Assembly (NCBI GenBank): GCA_945881945.1
Contig: CAMCVO010000002.1
Span: forward strand, 1 to 64,000
Source: Bifidobacterium breve
GTDB lineage: Bacteria; Actinomycetota; Actinomycetes; Nanopelagicales; Nanopelagicaceae
Direction of reading: 5' to 3'
DNA length: 64,000 bases
Positions 16,547 to 25,911 of this stretch are shown here, piece after piece (the first letter of the stretch is position 1; each line of letters opens with the position of its first letter). Below the pieces are notes generated by a model. It was not told the DNA's origin. It did no database searches and saw only the letters and a list, made by a program, of their open reading frames with translations. The translations under genes were made by a program, and so were the position numbers.

Positions 16547-17602
16547 ATGGGTGATCGAGTAATCGATAATGGCGCAGATGATGCTGAACGAGTTGCCGAA
16601 CTTGCCCTTCGTCCAAAGAGTTTAAATGAGTTTGTAGGTCAACTTAGAGTTAGGGATCAATTAGATCTGCTGCTTTCAGCGGCCAAACAGCGTAAATCAA
16701 CCGCTGATCACATTCTTTTTTCTGGTCCGCCAGGTTTAGGTAAAACTACCTTAGCGATGATTGTTGCCACCGAAATGGATAGTCCAATTCGTATTACTTC
16801 TGGACCTGCGATTCAGCACGCAGGAGATCTTGCTTCAATACTCTCATCCTTAGTTGAAGGAGAAATTTTATTCCTTGATGAAATCCACCGGATGTCCAGA
16901 CCAGCTGAAGAGATGTTGTATTTAGCAATGGAGGATTTTCGAGTTGATGTAATTGTTGGTAAGGGTGCTGGTGCAACCTCAATTCCCCTGGAGCTACCAC
17001 ATTTCACCCTTGTTGGCGCAACCACGCGTGCTGGTTTACTACCCAGTCCATTGCGGGATCGATTTGGATTCACAGCTCAATTAGATTTTTACGAAGCTGA
17101 TGAATTATCACAAATTATTAAGCGAAGTGCAGATCTTCTTGAAATCAGTATTGACGCCACTGCTATTGTAGAAATAGCTTCTCGTTCCAGAGGAACACCA
17201 AGAGTGGCCAATAGACTTCTTCGCAGAGTGCGAGATTACGCACAAGTAAATAATGAAAAACTAGTGAAACTAGAGCATGCAAAATCAGCTCTAGAAATAT
17301 ATGAGGTTGATCAAATCGGATTAGATCGCCTAGACAAATCAGTGCTCACCGCGTTACTTAAAAACTTTAATGGTGGACCGGTTGGAGTTTCAACCCTTGC
17401 TATGGCAGTCGGTGAGGAGATTGAAACTATTGAATCCTTAGCTGAACCTTTCTTGGTTCGAATGGGATTTCTAGCTAGAACACCAAGAGGGCGTATTGCT
17501 ACAGCCGCAGGTTGGTCTCACCTTGGATTAAAGCCACCGCTGTCTGCGCAAATTGGAACTGATGCAACTCTGTTTGATCAAGACCCAGATATTGCTCAAT
17601 AA
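16547..17602 (+). CDS. ruvB: Holliday junction ATPase RuvB
   Basis: AAA+ motor that drives branch migration. The 351 residues show Walker A (GPPGLGKTT), Walker B (LFLDEIHR), sensor 1 (LVGATTRAG) and the C-terminal winged helix with the GPVGVSTLA segment. It starts 2 bases after the ruvA stop and ends the unit. Confidence 0.98.
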   Translation: MGDRVIDNGADDAERVAELALRPKSLNEFVGQLRVRDQLDLLLSAAKQRKSTADHILFSGPPGLGKTTLAMIVATEMDSPIRITSGPAIQHAGDLASILSSLVEGEILFLDEIHRMSRPAEEMLYLAMEDFRVDVIVGKGAGATSIPLELPHFTLVGATTRAGLLPSPLRDRFGFTAQLDFYEADELSQIIKRSADLLEISIDATAIVEIASRSRGTPRVANRLLRRVRDYAQVNNEKLVKLEHAKSALEIYEVDQIGLDRLDKSVLTALLKNFNGGPVGVSTLAMAVGEEIETIESLAEPFLVRMGFLARTPRGRIATAAGWSHLGLKPPLSAQIGTDATLFDQDPDIAQ

Positions 17603-17631
17603 TCTAAGTTTTTCGCCTGTTTTTCGCTAAC

Positions 17632-17653
17632 TTATTGCTTGATTTCTCAATAA
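17632..17653. repeat. Inverted repeat upstream of secD
   Basis: TTATTG (17632-17637) and CAATAA (17648-17653) form a perfect 6-bp inverted repeat with a 10-base spacer, centred about 38 bases before the secD start. It could be an operator or part of the upstream promoter element. Confidence 0.3.
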
Positions 17654-17666
17654 TCTCACCTCAGCC

Positions 17667-17672
17667 TAGAAT
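17667..17672 (+). promoter_or_regulatory. Leaderless -10 box for secDF
   Basis: TAGAAT lies 8 bases before the ATG at 17681. It supports that ATG over the in-frame TTG at 17672, which overlaps the box. Confidence 0.45.
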
Positions 17673-17680
17673 TGGCCCTC

Positions 17681-19222
17681 ATGTCTGCTAATAAAATTGC
17701 AAATACCCAAGCCCGAGCAGTTAGAACCATCTCGATCCTGTTGCTTTCGGTTTTGGCCTTGACTGGTCTTTCTTTTGTTATTGGCGCAACCTCATTCAAA
17801 CTTGGTTTGGATTTGCAAGGTGGTACCAGCGTTACATTGCAACCAAGAATTGAAGATGGCCAAAGTGGCAGAGTAACTGCCGAGGCTATCGACCAAGCGG
17901 TTGAAATTATTCGTCAGCGGGTTAACTCATTAGGTGTTGCCGAATCTGAAGTTTCAGCACAGGGAACAGGTATTAATCGCCAGATCGTAATTCAAGTACC
18001 TGGTGAAACTGGCAGAAGAATTGTCGATTTAGTTGGTCAAACTGCGGAACTTAGATTCCGTCCAGTTTTAGCAGAAGGCGCTGCTAATGCAACTCCGGTA
18101 AGTGCTGATCCAACTGCATCGGTGCTACCACCAGGTGTAACACCTGAGATAAATGCCCAGTATGCGGCTTTAGATTGCACATTGCCGGAAAATCGCCAAG
18201 GCGGTAGCAGTGGCAATGAAGCAGCCACAATTGTCAGTTGTGATCGCACTGGAGTTAATAAGTATATTTTGGCGCCAGCAGAAGTTTTAGGCCGCCAAGT
18301 AACTCAAGCATCTGCCCTGCTGGATCCACAAGGTGCATCTGGTTGGTATGTAACGTTGGAATTTGATGGTGAAGGTGCTTCAAAGTTTGGTGCTATGACA
18401 ACTCGATTAGCCTCATTACCTGCACCACAAAATCAGGCTGCAATTGTTCTTGATGGTTTAGTTTATTCAGCACCCCGAATCAATGAACCGATCAATACCG
18501 GCAATGCGCAAATAACTGGAAACTTCACACAATTAGAGTCACAGGATCTGTCAAACGTCTTAAAATATGGTGCATTGCCACTAACTTTTGATCGTGGCGA
18601 GGTGCAACAGGTATCTCCTTCACTAGGTGCTGATCAATTACGTGGTGGATTAATTGCTGGAATTTTAGGTTTGGCTTTGGTGGTTATCTACTCAATGCTC
18701 TACTACCGTGGTTTGGGTTTGGTTTCCGTTAGCTCACTAATAGTCGCAGCCGTAATGTCATTGCTCTCTTTCGCCCTACTCGGCGAGTTAATCGATTTCA
18801 CATTGACTTTGGCTGGAATTGCAGGTGCGATTGTTGCAATTGGTATTACAGCTGACTCATTTATTGTTTATTTCGAACGTATCAGGGATGAAATTCGAGA
18901 AGGCAAATCAATTAAGTCAGCTGTAGAAACTGGCTGGGTACGTGCCCGTAGAACTGTTATCGCAGCGGATGTCGTCTCCATGTTGGCAGCAATTATGCTT
19001 TACATATTTGCTGTCGGTGGGGTTAGAGGCTTTGCATTCACACTTGGCTTAACCACCATAATTGACTTGATCGTAGTCTTTTTATTCACCAAACCATTGA
19101 TGACCATTTTAGTAAAATTGTCATTCTTCAATAATGGACATCCGTGGTCAGGTTTTTCTACCAAATCCATCGGAATGGTGGAGAAAAATCCACAAAAAAC
19201 CGAGGAGGTTTCTAATGCTTAA
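17681..19222 (+). CDS. secD: Protein translocase subunit SecD
   Basis: Works with SecF and SecYEG to drive export with the proton gradient. The 513 residues have one N-terminal membrane helix, FKLGLDLQGGTSVTLQP (the conserved DLxGG motif), a large periplasmic-type P1 domain (about 60-310), then five helices with the conserved GITADSFIVYFERIRDE segment. The P1 part contains a low-complexity Ala/Pro/Gly stretch (about 135-190). SecF begins inside its last codons. Confidence 0.97.
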   Translation: MSANKIANTQARAVRTISILLLSVLALTGLSFVIGATSFKLGLDLQGGTSVTLQPRIEDGQSGRVTAEAIDQAVEIIRQRVNSLGVAESEVSAQGTGINRQIVIQVPGETGRRIVDLVGQTAELRFRPVLAEGAANATPVSADPTASVLPPGVTPEINAQYAALDCTLPENRQGGSSGNEAATIVSCDRTGVNKYILAPAEVLGRQVTQASALLDPQGASGWYVTLEFDGEGASKFGAMTTRLASLPAPQNQAAIVLDGLVYSAPRINEPINTGNAQITGNFTQLESQDLSNVLKYGALPLTFDRGEVQQVSPSLGADQLRGGLIAGILGLALVVIYSMLYYRGLGLVSVSSLIVAAVMSLLSFALLGELIDFTLTLAGIAGAIVAIGITADSFIVYFERIRDEIREGKSIKSAVETGWVRARRTVIAADVVSMLAAIMLYIFAVGGVRGFAFTLGLTTIIDLIVVFLFTKPLMTILVKLSFFNNGHPWSGFSTKSIGMVEKNPQKTEEVSNA

Positions 19223-20267
19223 ACTCTCAGGACTTGGTGGAAGACTTTATCGTGGTGAAACCTCTATAGATTTTGTTGGCAAGCGAAAAGTTTGGTATTC
19301 AATTTCCGGACTTTTGATATTGGCCTCAGCAATTACACTTTTTGCTCAAGGATTACATCTTGGAATTGAGTTTAAAGGTGGTTCATCTTTCACTGTAACT
19401 ACTCCAAATGCTTCAATTGATACTGCTAAACAGTCTTTAACTGAAGCGCAAATTACAACCCAAAATATCATTCAAAAAGTTGGTAGCGATAAAGTGCGTA
19501 TTCAAACAGATGCGCTAACTTCGGTAGAACAAAGTACATTAGAAACCACGCTGGCTAAGAATTTCAATGTCACTATTGAATCTATTGATTCGCAAATTAT
19601 TGGGCCATCCTGGGGTGAAGAGATCACTCGAAAAGCACTATATGGATTATTCGGATTTTTATTGGTGGTAATGCTTTATCTTGCTATGACTTTCGAAGCT
19701 AAAATGGCGATCTCGGCCATCATCGCAGTAATACATGACGTGGTTATCACGGTTGGTATTTATGCACTTGTGGGCTTTGAGGTAACACCAGCTACCATAA
19801 TTGGATTCTTAACTATTTTAGGTTACTCCTTATATGACACGGTAGTAGTCTTTGATAAAGTTCGAGAGAATACAAAAGGAATAGCCGCAACTGGCAGAAC
19901 CACCTATTCAAAAGCAGCAAACCTGGCAGTAAATCAGACCATTGTTCGTTCATTTAATACATCCTTAGTTGCCCTATTGCCGGTTGGATCGATTTTGTTC
20001 GTGGGAGCAGGCTTACTAGGTGCTGGAACTTTAAAGGATCTATCTTTGGCTTTATTTATTGGGTTAATTACCGGTACCTATTCCTCTATTTGTATCGCTA
20101 CACCAATTTTGGCTGGCCTGCGTGAGAGAGAACCTGCGATGCAAGCATTAGCAAAAAGAGTAGGCACAAGGGGAGATAAAGTTTCCGCAACCACTCCCAC
20201 AGTTGTCGTTGAGTCTAGATCTGATCGTGGTCCTCGCAATCAGCCTAAACGCGATCGCCGCCGCTAA
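19215..20267 (+). CDS. secF: Protein translocase subunit SecF
   Basis: Partner of SecD. I choose ATG 19215 because GAGGAGG lies at 19202-19208 and the family starts with a short cytoplasmic segment before the first helix; an in-frame ATG at 19134 would add 27 residues read out of secD. The 350 residues show GIEFKGGSSF, six helices, and LGYSLYDTVVVFDKVREN. The tail after about residue 315 is basic and charged. It overlaps secD by 8 bases. Confidence 0.97.
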   Translation: MLKLSGLGGRLYRGETSIDFVGKRKVWYSISGLLILASAITLFAQGLHLGIEFKGGSSFTVTTPNASIDTAKQSLTEAQITTQNIIQKVGSDKVRIQTDALTSVEQSTLETTLAKNFNVTIESIDSQIIGPSWGEEITRKALYGLFGFLLVVMLYLAMTFEAKMAISAIIAVIHDVVITVGIYALVGFEVTPATIIGFLTILGYSLYDTVVVFDKVRENTKGIAATGRTTYSKAANLAVNQTIVRSFNTSLVALLPVGSILFVGAGLLGAGTLKDLSLALFIGLITGTYSSICIATPILAGLREREPAMQALAKRVGTRGDKVSATTPTVVVESRSDRGPRNQPKRDRRR

Positions 20268-20300
20268 ATTAATTGATTTAACAAAAGCAGCCGAAGCGCT

Positions 20301-22469
20301 ATGACAACCATCGAATTGTTAAAGCCGCTTTCGGATGGATTGGCTCGTTCACATCCTGGATTTTCTAATTTGGATTTAGAGCGAGCATTTAATGCGGCAG
20401 ACAAGGCTCACTCAGGTCAACTACGCAAATCTGGTGAACCATATATAACCCACCCTGTTGCAGTTGCTCACATCCTCATCGATCTTGGAATGGATTTGCC
20501 TACGGTAATGGCCGCACTTTTGCATGACACAGTTGAAGACACCTCTTACTCAATTGAGTATATTAAAGGTGACTTTGGTGATGAGGTGGCTGCGTTAGTT
20601 GATGGGGTAACCAAGTTAGACAAGTTGACTTATGGACCAACTGCCGAAGCTGAAACTCTTCGCAAAATGGTTGTTGCAATGTCACGAGATATCAGAGTTT
20701 TAGTCATCAAGCTTGCTGACCGCTTACATAATGCAAGAACCTGGGAATTCATTGCCAAAGAAACTGCTGAACGAAAAGCTCGCGAAACCCTTGATATTTA
20801 TGCTCCACTTGCTCATCGTTTAGGAATGAACGCTATTAAATGGGAACTAGAGGACCTATCGTTTAAGACAATTGAGCCAAAAAAGTATGAGGAGATTGAA
20901 AGGTTAGTTGGCGAGAGGTCACCAGCTAGAGATTTACTGACTAATGAAGTAGTTACTGCAATTGATGTTGATTTAAGAGCTGAGAGTATTGAGGCAAATG
21001 TCAGTGGCCGACAAAAACATTTTTATAGTGTTTATCAGAAAATGGTGGTACGTGGTCGGGAGTTTAATGATATTTATGATCTAGTCGGAATAAGGATTTT
21101 GGTTGATTCAGTAAGAGATTGTTATGGGGCGTTGGGTGCGATTCATGCCAGATGGAGTCCTGTACCAGGTAGATTTAAAGATTACATTGCTATGCCCAAA
21201 TTCAACCTGTATCAATCGTTACATACCACTGTGATTGGTCCTAGTGGGAAAGCCGTTGAAATTCAGATTAGAACTTTTGATATGCATGCTAGGGCTGAAT
21301 ATGGAATTGCCGCTCATTGGAAATACAAATCCAAAACCTTTGATCAACAGAAAAATCCAGAGATTTTGTGGATGAAACAGTTGCATGAATGGCAACAGGA
21401 AAGTGAGGATGTAAGTGATTTTCTTGAAACACTTCGCTATGACCTACGCACTCCCGAAGTATTCGTCTTCACTCCTAAAGGTAATGTTATTGCGCTGCCG
21501 TCAGGCTCAACACCTGTTGATTTTGCCTATGCTGTTCACACCGAAGTTGGTAGTAAATGTATTGGTGCAAAAGTAAACGGAAAACTAGTGCCACTTGAAT
21601 CGCATTTGGTAAACGGCGATGTGATTGAAATTGTTACTAATAAAAATCCCAATGCGGCCCCCAGCCACGATTGGCTGAATTTTGTCACCTCATCACGTGC
21701 AAGATCAAAAATAAAAGCTTGGTTCTCCAAAGAGCGTAAAGAAGAGGCAATAGAAGCTGGTCAAGAATCGATCGCGCGGCAGATGCGAAAAGCAGGCTTG
21801 CCAATTCAAAAAATTCTTGGGGGGCATGCCCTTCTAGAATTGGCACATGATTTGAAGTATGAAGATATTGAATCTATGTATGAAGCAGTTGGGAATGGAC
21901 ACATCTCCGCTCATTCTGTAATTGAGAAATTAATGGCATTACTTGGCACAGGAGAAAGTAATCCAGAAATTGATTTGGCACCATTAATTGCACCTGTAAA
22001 GAGAGCTCGTAAGAGCATTGCCGGGGTAGATGTCGAAGGAACAGCTGATGTTTTAGTTAAATTGGCTAGGTGTTGTGCTCCTGTTCCTGGTGACCAGATA
22101 ACAGGTTTCATTACCAGGGGTAGTGGAGTTTCAGTACACCGAAGTGATTGTATCAACGTGAATGACTTACAAATTCATCAAGGCGATCGGCTGGTAGGAG
22201 TTAAGTGGAATCTTTCGGCAAAAAGTACTTTTCTTGTGAATATACAAGTTGAGGCTTTAGACCGAGCACGATTACTTTCTGATGTGACTAAAGCACTTTC
22301 AGATCAGCATGTGAATATTCTGAGTGCTTCGGTTTTAACAAACAAAGATCAGACTGCAATATCAAAATTTACATTTGAAATGGCTGATGCTTCACATCTG
22401 GATTCTGTACTAAATTCAGTTAGAAGCATTGAAGGTGTTTATGATGTGAATCGAGTTTTTAACAATTAA
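20301..22469 (+). CDS. rel: Bifunctional (p)ppGpp synthetase/hydrolase Rel
   Basis: Makes and degrades the starvation alarmone. The 722 residues follow the long RSH order: HD hydrolase (LLHDTVEDT, His75-Asp76), synthetase with RFKDYIAMPK at 291-300 (the RxKD charge pattern of bifunctional enzymes), TGS domain (EVFVFTPKGNVIALPSG), helical and Zn-finger region (ARCCAPVPGD) and C-terminal ACT domain. Both activities look intact. Its TAA shares the palindrome TTAA with the stop of the convergent DUF349 gene. Confidence 0.96.
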   Translation: MTTIELLKPLSDGLARSHPGFSNLDLERAFNAADKAHSGQLRKSGEPYITHPVAVAHILIDLGMDLPTVMAALLHDTVEDTSYSIEYIKGDFGDEVAALVDGVTKLDKLTYGPTAEAETLRKMVVAMSRDIRVLVIKLADRLHNARTWEFIAKETAERKARETLDIYAPLAHRLGMNAIKWELEDLSFKTIEPKKYEEIERLVGERSPARDLLTNEVVTAIDVDLRAESIEANVSGRQKHFYSVYQKMVVRGREFNDIYDLVGIRILVDSVRDCYGALGAIHARWSPVPGRFKDYIAMPKFNLYQSLHTTVIGPSGKAVEIQIRTFDMHARAEYGIAAHWKYKSKTFDQQKNPEILWMKQLHEWQQESEDVSDFLETLRYDLRTPEVFVFTPKGNVIALPSGSTPVDFAYAVHTEVGSKCIGAKVNGKLVPLESHLVNGDVIEIVTNKNPNAAPSHDWLNFVTSSRARSKIKAWFSKERKEEAIEAGQESIARQMRKAGLPIQKILGGHALLELAHDLKYEDIESMYEAVGNGHISAHSVIEKLMALLGTGESNPEIDLAPLIAPVKRARKSIAGVDVEGTADVLVKLARCCAPVPGDQITGFITRGSGVSVHRSDCINVNDLQIHQGDRLVGVKWNLSAKSTFLVNIQVEALDRARLLSDVTKALSDQHVNILSASVLTNKDQTAISKFTFEMADASHLDSVLNSVRSIEGVYDVNRVFNN

Positions 22470-23773
22470 TTTGTAAAATCAGTTAATCCCTTTTGGGCTT
22501 GTTCTAGCCAAACACGACGTGCGGCTGCAGCCTCTCTAGCCACCATTGCCTTAGCAGTTTGACCAGCAGCCTCGGCTTTTGTGGCTTGCTTCTCATAATT
22601 TTCAATTGCCTCTGCCAAACCCTGTACAACTTTATTGGCTTGCGCTTTGGCTGTTGGATCACTTTTGCGCTGATAATTGCGTTCTAGTTCATTTATCTCG
22701 TCTTCAACTTTCTTTATTTTTGCGTCAAAACTGGTGCGTTTTTTGCGATCAGTCATTCCGATTTTTTGCCACTTACCCATCAGATCATAAAATTTCTTCT
22801 TAGCGCCCTTGAAATCAGTTATCGGCAACAGCGCTTCAAATTCAACGATTAATGCTTCACGTTTTACGAGATTCTCCGCCATTGAATTTTTTCGTTTATC
22901 CATATCCGCATTCTTAGCTGCAAAAAAAGTATCTTGAGCCGCTTTGAATCTACTCCATAGCGCTGCATCTGTAGATTTTTTACCTCTTCCTGAGGCTTTC
23001 CATTGGTCCATTAAAGACTTGAACTGCTTAGCAGTGTTTAGCCAATCTTTAGAGTTTGCAAGTGATTCAGCCTCTTTAACAATCGTTTCTTTTGTAGATG
23101 CCACCTTCTTATGTTCGCTAGCAAGATTGGCAAAATGTGTACGGCGCCTCTTATCAAATTTATTTCGAGATGAAGAGAACCTCTTCCATAATTGAGCATC
23201 AACTTTCTTATCCAACCGTGGTGCTTTTTTCCACTCCTCCAACAAGACTTTTAATCGCGCTGTTGTTACCTTCCAAGCAACTGAATCCACCAAGCTCTCA
23301 GCCTCGACAACCAGTTTCTCTTTGACCGCAGTAGATTCAATTTTTCGAGCTTCTCGCTCTGCCGCTTGAGCAGCTTTTCGCGCGACATAAGCGCCTTCAT
23401 GTTCAGTTATAAGAGATGGAATCTTTTCAAGTGATTCTGCTAAATTTACTAAATCACCTACCCCATTTAAATCTGTAATCTGTGAACGCAATTTATTTAC
23501 TGCTTCATGAGCATCACTTGGCACCATTGCGCCAGAACGAATTCTTGCTGCTAATAGAGCAACCTCAGATGCGACCATTTCAAACTTCTTAACAAAGTAA
23601 GCAAGAGCCTCTTCTGGGCTTTTTCCGGGATAAGAACCAACAGCTCGATCGCCTGTTGGAGTTATTACATAAACGGTGCCATCTTCGCCGACACGGCCAA
23701 ATTTTGCTGGATCACCAATTAGTGCTGATGCTGCCCCGGTGGATGAAAGGTTTGATGTAGATGTATTTTCCAT
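22466..23773 (-). CDS. DUF349-repeat coiled-coil protein
   Basis: A 435-residue, strongly basic, helical protein with several DUF349 repeats recognisable by the spaced Trp pattern (EEWKKAPRLDKKVDAQLWKR, then DQWKASGRGKK and GKWQKIGMTDRKK). Actinobacteria encode it beside rel and hisS. Its role is unknown; some members have been linked to ribosome or replication control. I start it at ATG 23773 (MENTSTSN), which has AAAGG 8-12 bases upstream; the longer in-frame reading to 23902 has no family support and overlaps the structured leader. Confidence 0.85.
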   Translation of the reverse strand: MENTSTSNLSSTGAASALIGDPAKFGRVGEDGTVYVITPTGDRAVGSYPGKSPEEALAYFVKKFEMVASEVALLAARIRSGAMVPSDAHEAVNKLRSQITDLNGVGDLVNLAESLEKIPSLITEHEGAYVARKAAQAAEREARKIESTAVKEKLVVEAESLVDSVAWKVTTARLKVLLEEWKKAPRLDKKVDAQLWKRFSSSRNKFDKRRRTHFANLASEHKKVASTKETIVKEAESLANSKDWLNTAKQFKSLMDQWKASGRGKKSTDAALWSRFKAAQDTFFAAKNADMDKRKNSMAENLVKREALIVEFEALLPITDFKGAKKKFYDLMGKWQKIGMTDRKKRTSFDAKIKKVEDEINELERNYQRKSDPTAKAQANKVVQGLAEAIENYEKQATKAEAAGQTAKAMVAREAAAARRVWLEQAQKGLTDFTN

Positions 23774-23799
23774 TAGGTTTACCTTTCGTTGCACGATTT

Positions 23800-23810
23800 C
23801 TGGTGACCAG
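23800..23810. repeat. 11-base palindrome CTGGTGACCAG
   Basis: CTGGT and ACCAG flank one central base. With so short a centre it suits a dimeric DNA-binding protein better than an RNA hairpin. It sits 27 bases before the DUF349 start codon in the divergent region shared with the MBL-hisS-aspS unit. Confidence 0.35.
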
Positions 23811-23871
23811 ATCTCGTTATGTGGGGGCGTGGCTATCAATTTTGCACTTAGCATCATTGATTGCTGGGTTT

Positions 23872-23909
23872 GGTGCTGGCTAAAAGATAGCCTAAGCACC
23901 ATCTTTTAG
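23872..23909. repeat. Two mutually exclusive hairpins in the DUF349/MBL divergent region
   Basis: Hairpin 1 pairs CTAAAAGAT (23880-23888) with ATCTTTTAG (23901-23909), a perfect 9 bp. Hairpin 2 pairs GGTGCTGGCTA (23872-23882) with TAGCC plus AGCACC (23888-23900), 11 bp with a 2-base bulge. They share bases, so only one can form. On the plus strand, hairpin 2 is followed by ATCTTTT, which resembles a weak terminator ahead of the MBL gene. On the minus strand they would lie in the DUF349 leader. The remainder of 23774-23951 has no gene I can support. Confidence 0.5.
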
Positions 23910-23951
23910 GGAAATTTGAACCTAAAAACAGATGAGAGAGCGGGGCGATAA

Positions 23952-24644
23952 TTGCTGATTGATCGGGTAATTGCTCCCTATTTTGAAACCAATTGTTGGA
24001 TTCTTGCCTCAAAAATTGGTCAAGAGTGCATAATTGTCGACCCTGGTATGGCCCGGCCAAACTTAGTTAACGAAATCGTAACCAAAGTTTCGGAACATAA
24101 TTTAAAACCTATCGCAGTGCTTATCACTCATGGTCATCTTGACCATATTTTCTCAGTGCTGCCATTAACTGCTCAGGTTCCGATGCGAACTTTTATCACC
24201 CCTGCAGATCGATTTTTACTCACCGATCCCATGGGAGCTCTTGATCGCAATGGGATTAGCCAGCAATTTCTTAATGCATTTGGGAATGAAAAATTGAAAG
24301 AACCGGATGAAATTGTGGAGTTGGAAGATTTTGAAACATTTGAATTGGCGGGTATGCAGATCACATCAATATTTGCACCTGGTCACACCAAAGGTTCGGT
24401 GATCTTTACGGTTGATGACCAACAGTTAATTTCAGGTGATGTTCTCTTTGCTGGAAGTATCGGTCGGACTGATTTACCTACTGGTTCAGCCAGTCAGATG
24501 AGAAATACCTTACGAGATCGAATTTTAACCCTGTCTGATGGCCTAAATGTCCTGCCTGGACATGGAGGGCAAACTACAATCGGCATTGAGCGCGTGAGAA
24601 ATCCTTACTTGCAGAGTGATTTTCTAGATCAGAGTGGGCGGTGA
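23952..24644 (+). CDS. MBL-fold metallohydrolase (glyoxalase II-like)
   Basis: A 230-residue metallo-beta-lactamase fold protein. THGHLDHI (His60, His62, Asp64, His65) supplies the dinuclear metal site, with further ligands in [17 protein letters not shown] and LPGHGGQTT. The lack of the C-terminal glyoxalase II substrate domain suggests a general thioesterase-type hydrolase. The start is TTG, 6 bases after a GGGG. It precedes hisS and overlaps it slightly, an arrangement common in actinobacteria. Confidence 0.85.
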   Translation: MLIDRVIAPYFETNCWILASKIGQECIIVDPGMARPNLVNEIVTKVSEHNLKPIAVLITHGHLDHIFSVLPLTAQVPMRTFITPADRFLLTDPMGALDRNGISQQFLNAFGNEKLKEPDEIVELEDFETFELAGMQITSIFAPGHTKGSVIFTVDDQQLISGDVLFAGSIGRTDLPTGSASQMRNTLRDRILTLSDGLNVLPGHGGQTTIGIERVRNPYLQSDFLDQSGR

Positions 24645-24648
24645 GATT

Positions 24649-25905
24649 TTGAGTAAATTTCAGGCGCCTAAAGGAGTAAGTGAGTATGTTCCGCCAAACT
24701 CAAATCAATTTGAATACGTTAGAGATCAATTACTTAACGCCGCAAGGCTTGCTGGTTACAATCTAATTGAGTTACCAGTTTTTGAAGATACAGAAGTTTT
24801 TACGCGTGGCGTAGGTGAATCAACCGATGTTGTTAGTAAAGAAATGTATACCTTCGAAGATCGTGGCGGTCGCTCAATCACTTTAAGACCAGAGGGAACC
24901 GCAGGAGTAATGCGCGCAGTAATTGAACACAATCTTGACAAGGGCCAGCTGCCTGTAAAACTCTTTTACACCGGTCCATTTTTTAGAGCTGAACGTCCGC
25001 AGGCAGGCAGATACCGTCAGTTTTACCAAGTTGGAATTGAGGCAATTGGTTACAACGATCCAGAGATTGATGTAGAGGTTATTGCAGTAGCAGATGCGGC
25101 ATTCAAGGCATTGGGTTTGAAGAAATATACATTGAATATTACATCTCTTGGGGATTCCAGTAGTCGTGATGCCCATCGAAAAGATTTAGTTAAATTCATA
25201 TCTGGTTTAAAGCTTGATGAAGCAACTGTTGCAAGAGCAAAACTTAACCCTCTAAGACTATTTGATGATAAAAGAGAAGAGGTTAAGTCGGCAATGGTCA
25301 AAGCGCCTTTGCTTCTTGATTATTTAAATAAGGAGAGTAAGCAGCACTTTGAAACAGTTCAGGGCTTATTGAAAAACATAGGTATTGATTTTCAGATAAA
25401 CCCAAGAATGGTTCGAGGTCTGGATTATTACACCGGAACTACCTTTGAATTTGATCATGAAATGCTTGGCGCGCAATCTGGAATTGGTGGCGGGGGCCGA
25501 TATGACGGCTTGATGTCATCTTTAGGTGGGGCAGATGTGAGTGGTATTGGATTTGGCTTGGGAGTGGATCGGATATTAATGGCATGCCAGGCGGAGAACT
25601 CTTTGCCGGCAGTGATAAATCAGATGCAATTGTTTGTTGCGCCAATCACTGAAGCAGGTAAAGCAGCTGCATTCAAGTTGATTGCCGAATTACGTCAGGC
25701 TGGAATTATATGCGATATGGCTTATGGAGATCGTGGGTTGAAAGGTGCTATGAAAGCTGCTGATAAAAGTGGTGCAAAATATGGCTTAGTGATTGGCGAT
25801 GATGAATTGGCCACTGGGAATTGCCAATTGAAAATAATGAGCAGCGGTGAGTTGTTATCCAGTAGCCTTGATGCTTCAGATCTAGTGAAAAAGATTGGTA
25901 AATAG
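24649..25905 (+). CDS. hisS: Histidyl-tRNA synthetase
   Basis: Charges tRNA-His. The 418 residues begin [15 protein letters not shown], as expected of the family, so I favour TTG 24649; GTG 24634 in the same frame would add five residues and overlap the upstream gene. Class II motif 2 is seen in [17 protein letters not shown], and the histidine-specific loops are [15 protein letters not shown] and GGGGRYDGL. The C-terminal anticodon domain starts near residue 325. No T-box leader is present. Confidence 0.96.
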   Translation: MSKFQAPKGVSEYVPPNSNQFEYVRDQLLNAARLAGYNLIELPVFEDTEVFTRGVGESTDVVSKEMYTFEDRGGRSITLRPEGTAGVMRAVIEHNLDKGQLPVKLFYTGPFFRAERPQAGRYRQFYQVGIEAIGYNDPEIDVEVIAVADAAFKALGLKKYTLNITSLGDSSSRDAHRKDLVKFISGLKLDEATVARAKLNPLRLFDDKREEVKSAMVKAPLLLDYLNKESKQHFETVQGLLKNIGIDFQINPRMVRGLDYYTGTTFEFDHEMLGAQSGIGGGGRYDGLMSSLGGADVSGIGFGLGVDRILMACQAENSLPAVINQMQLFVAPITEAGKAAAFKLIAELRQAGIICDMAYGDRGLKGAMKAADKSGAKYGLVIGDDELATGNCQLKIMSSGELLSSSLDASDLVKKIGK

Positions 25906-25911
25906 TAAATA

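Noticed and set aside
19134-19214. Longer secF start at ATG 19134
   Set aside because: It lies inside secD, has no ribosome site, and the added 27 residues do not fit the family; ATG 19215 has GAGGAGG.
23774-23951. T-box riboswitch for hisS-aspS
   Set aside because: No T-box core sequence (the conserved AGGGUGGNACCGCG-type element) and no specifier loop can be found.
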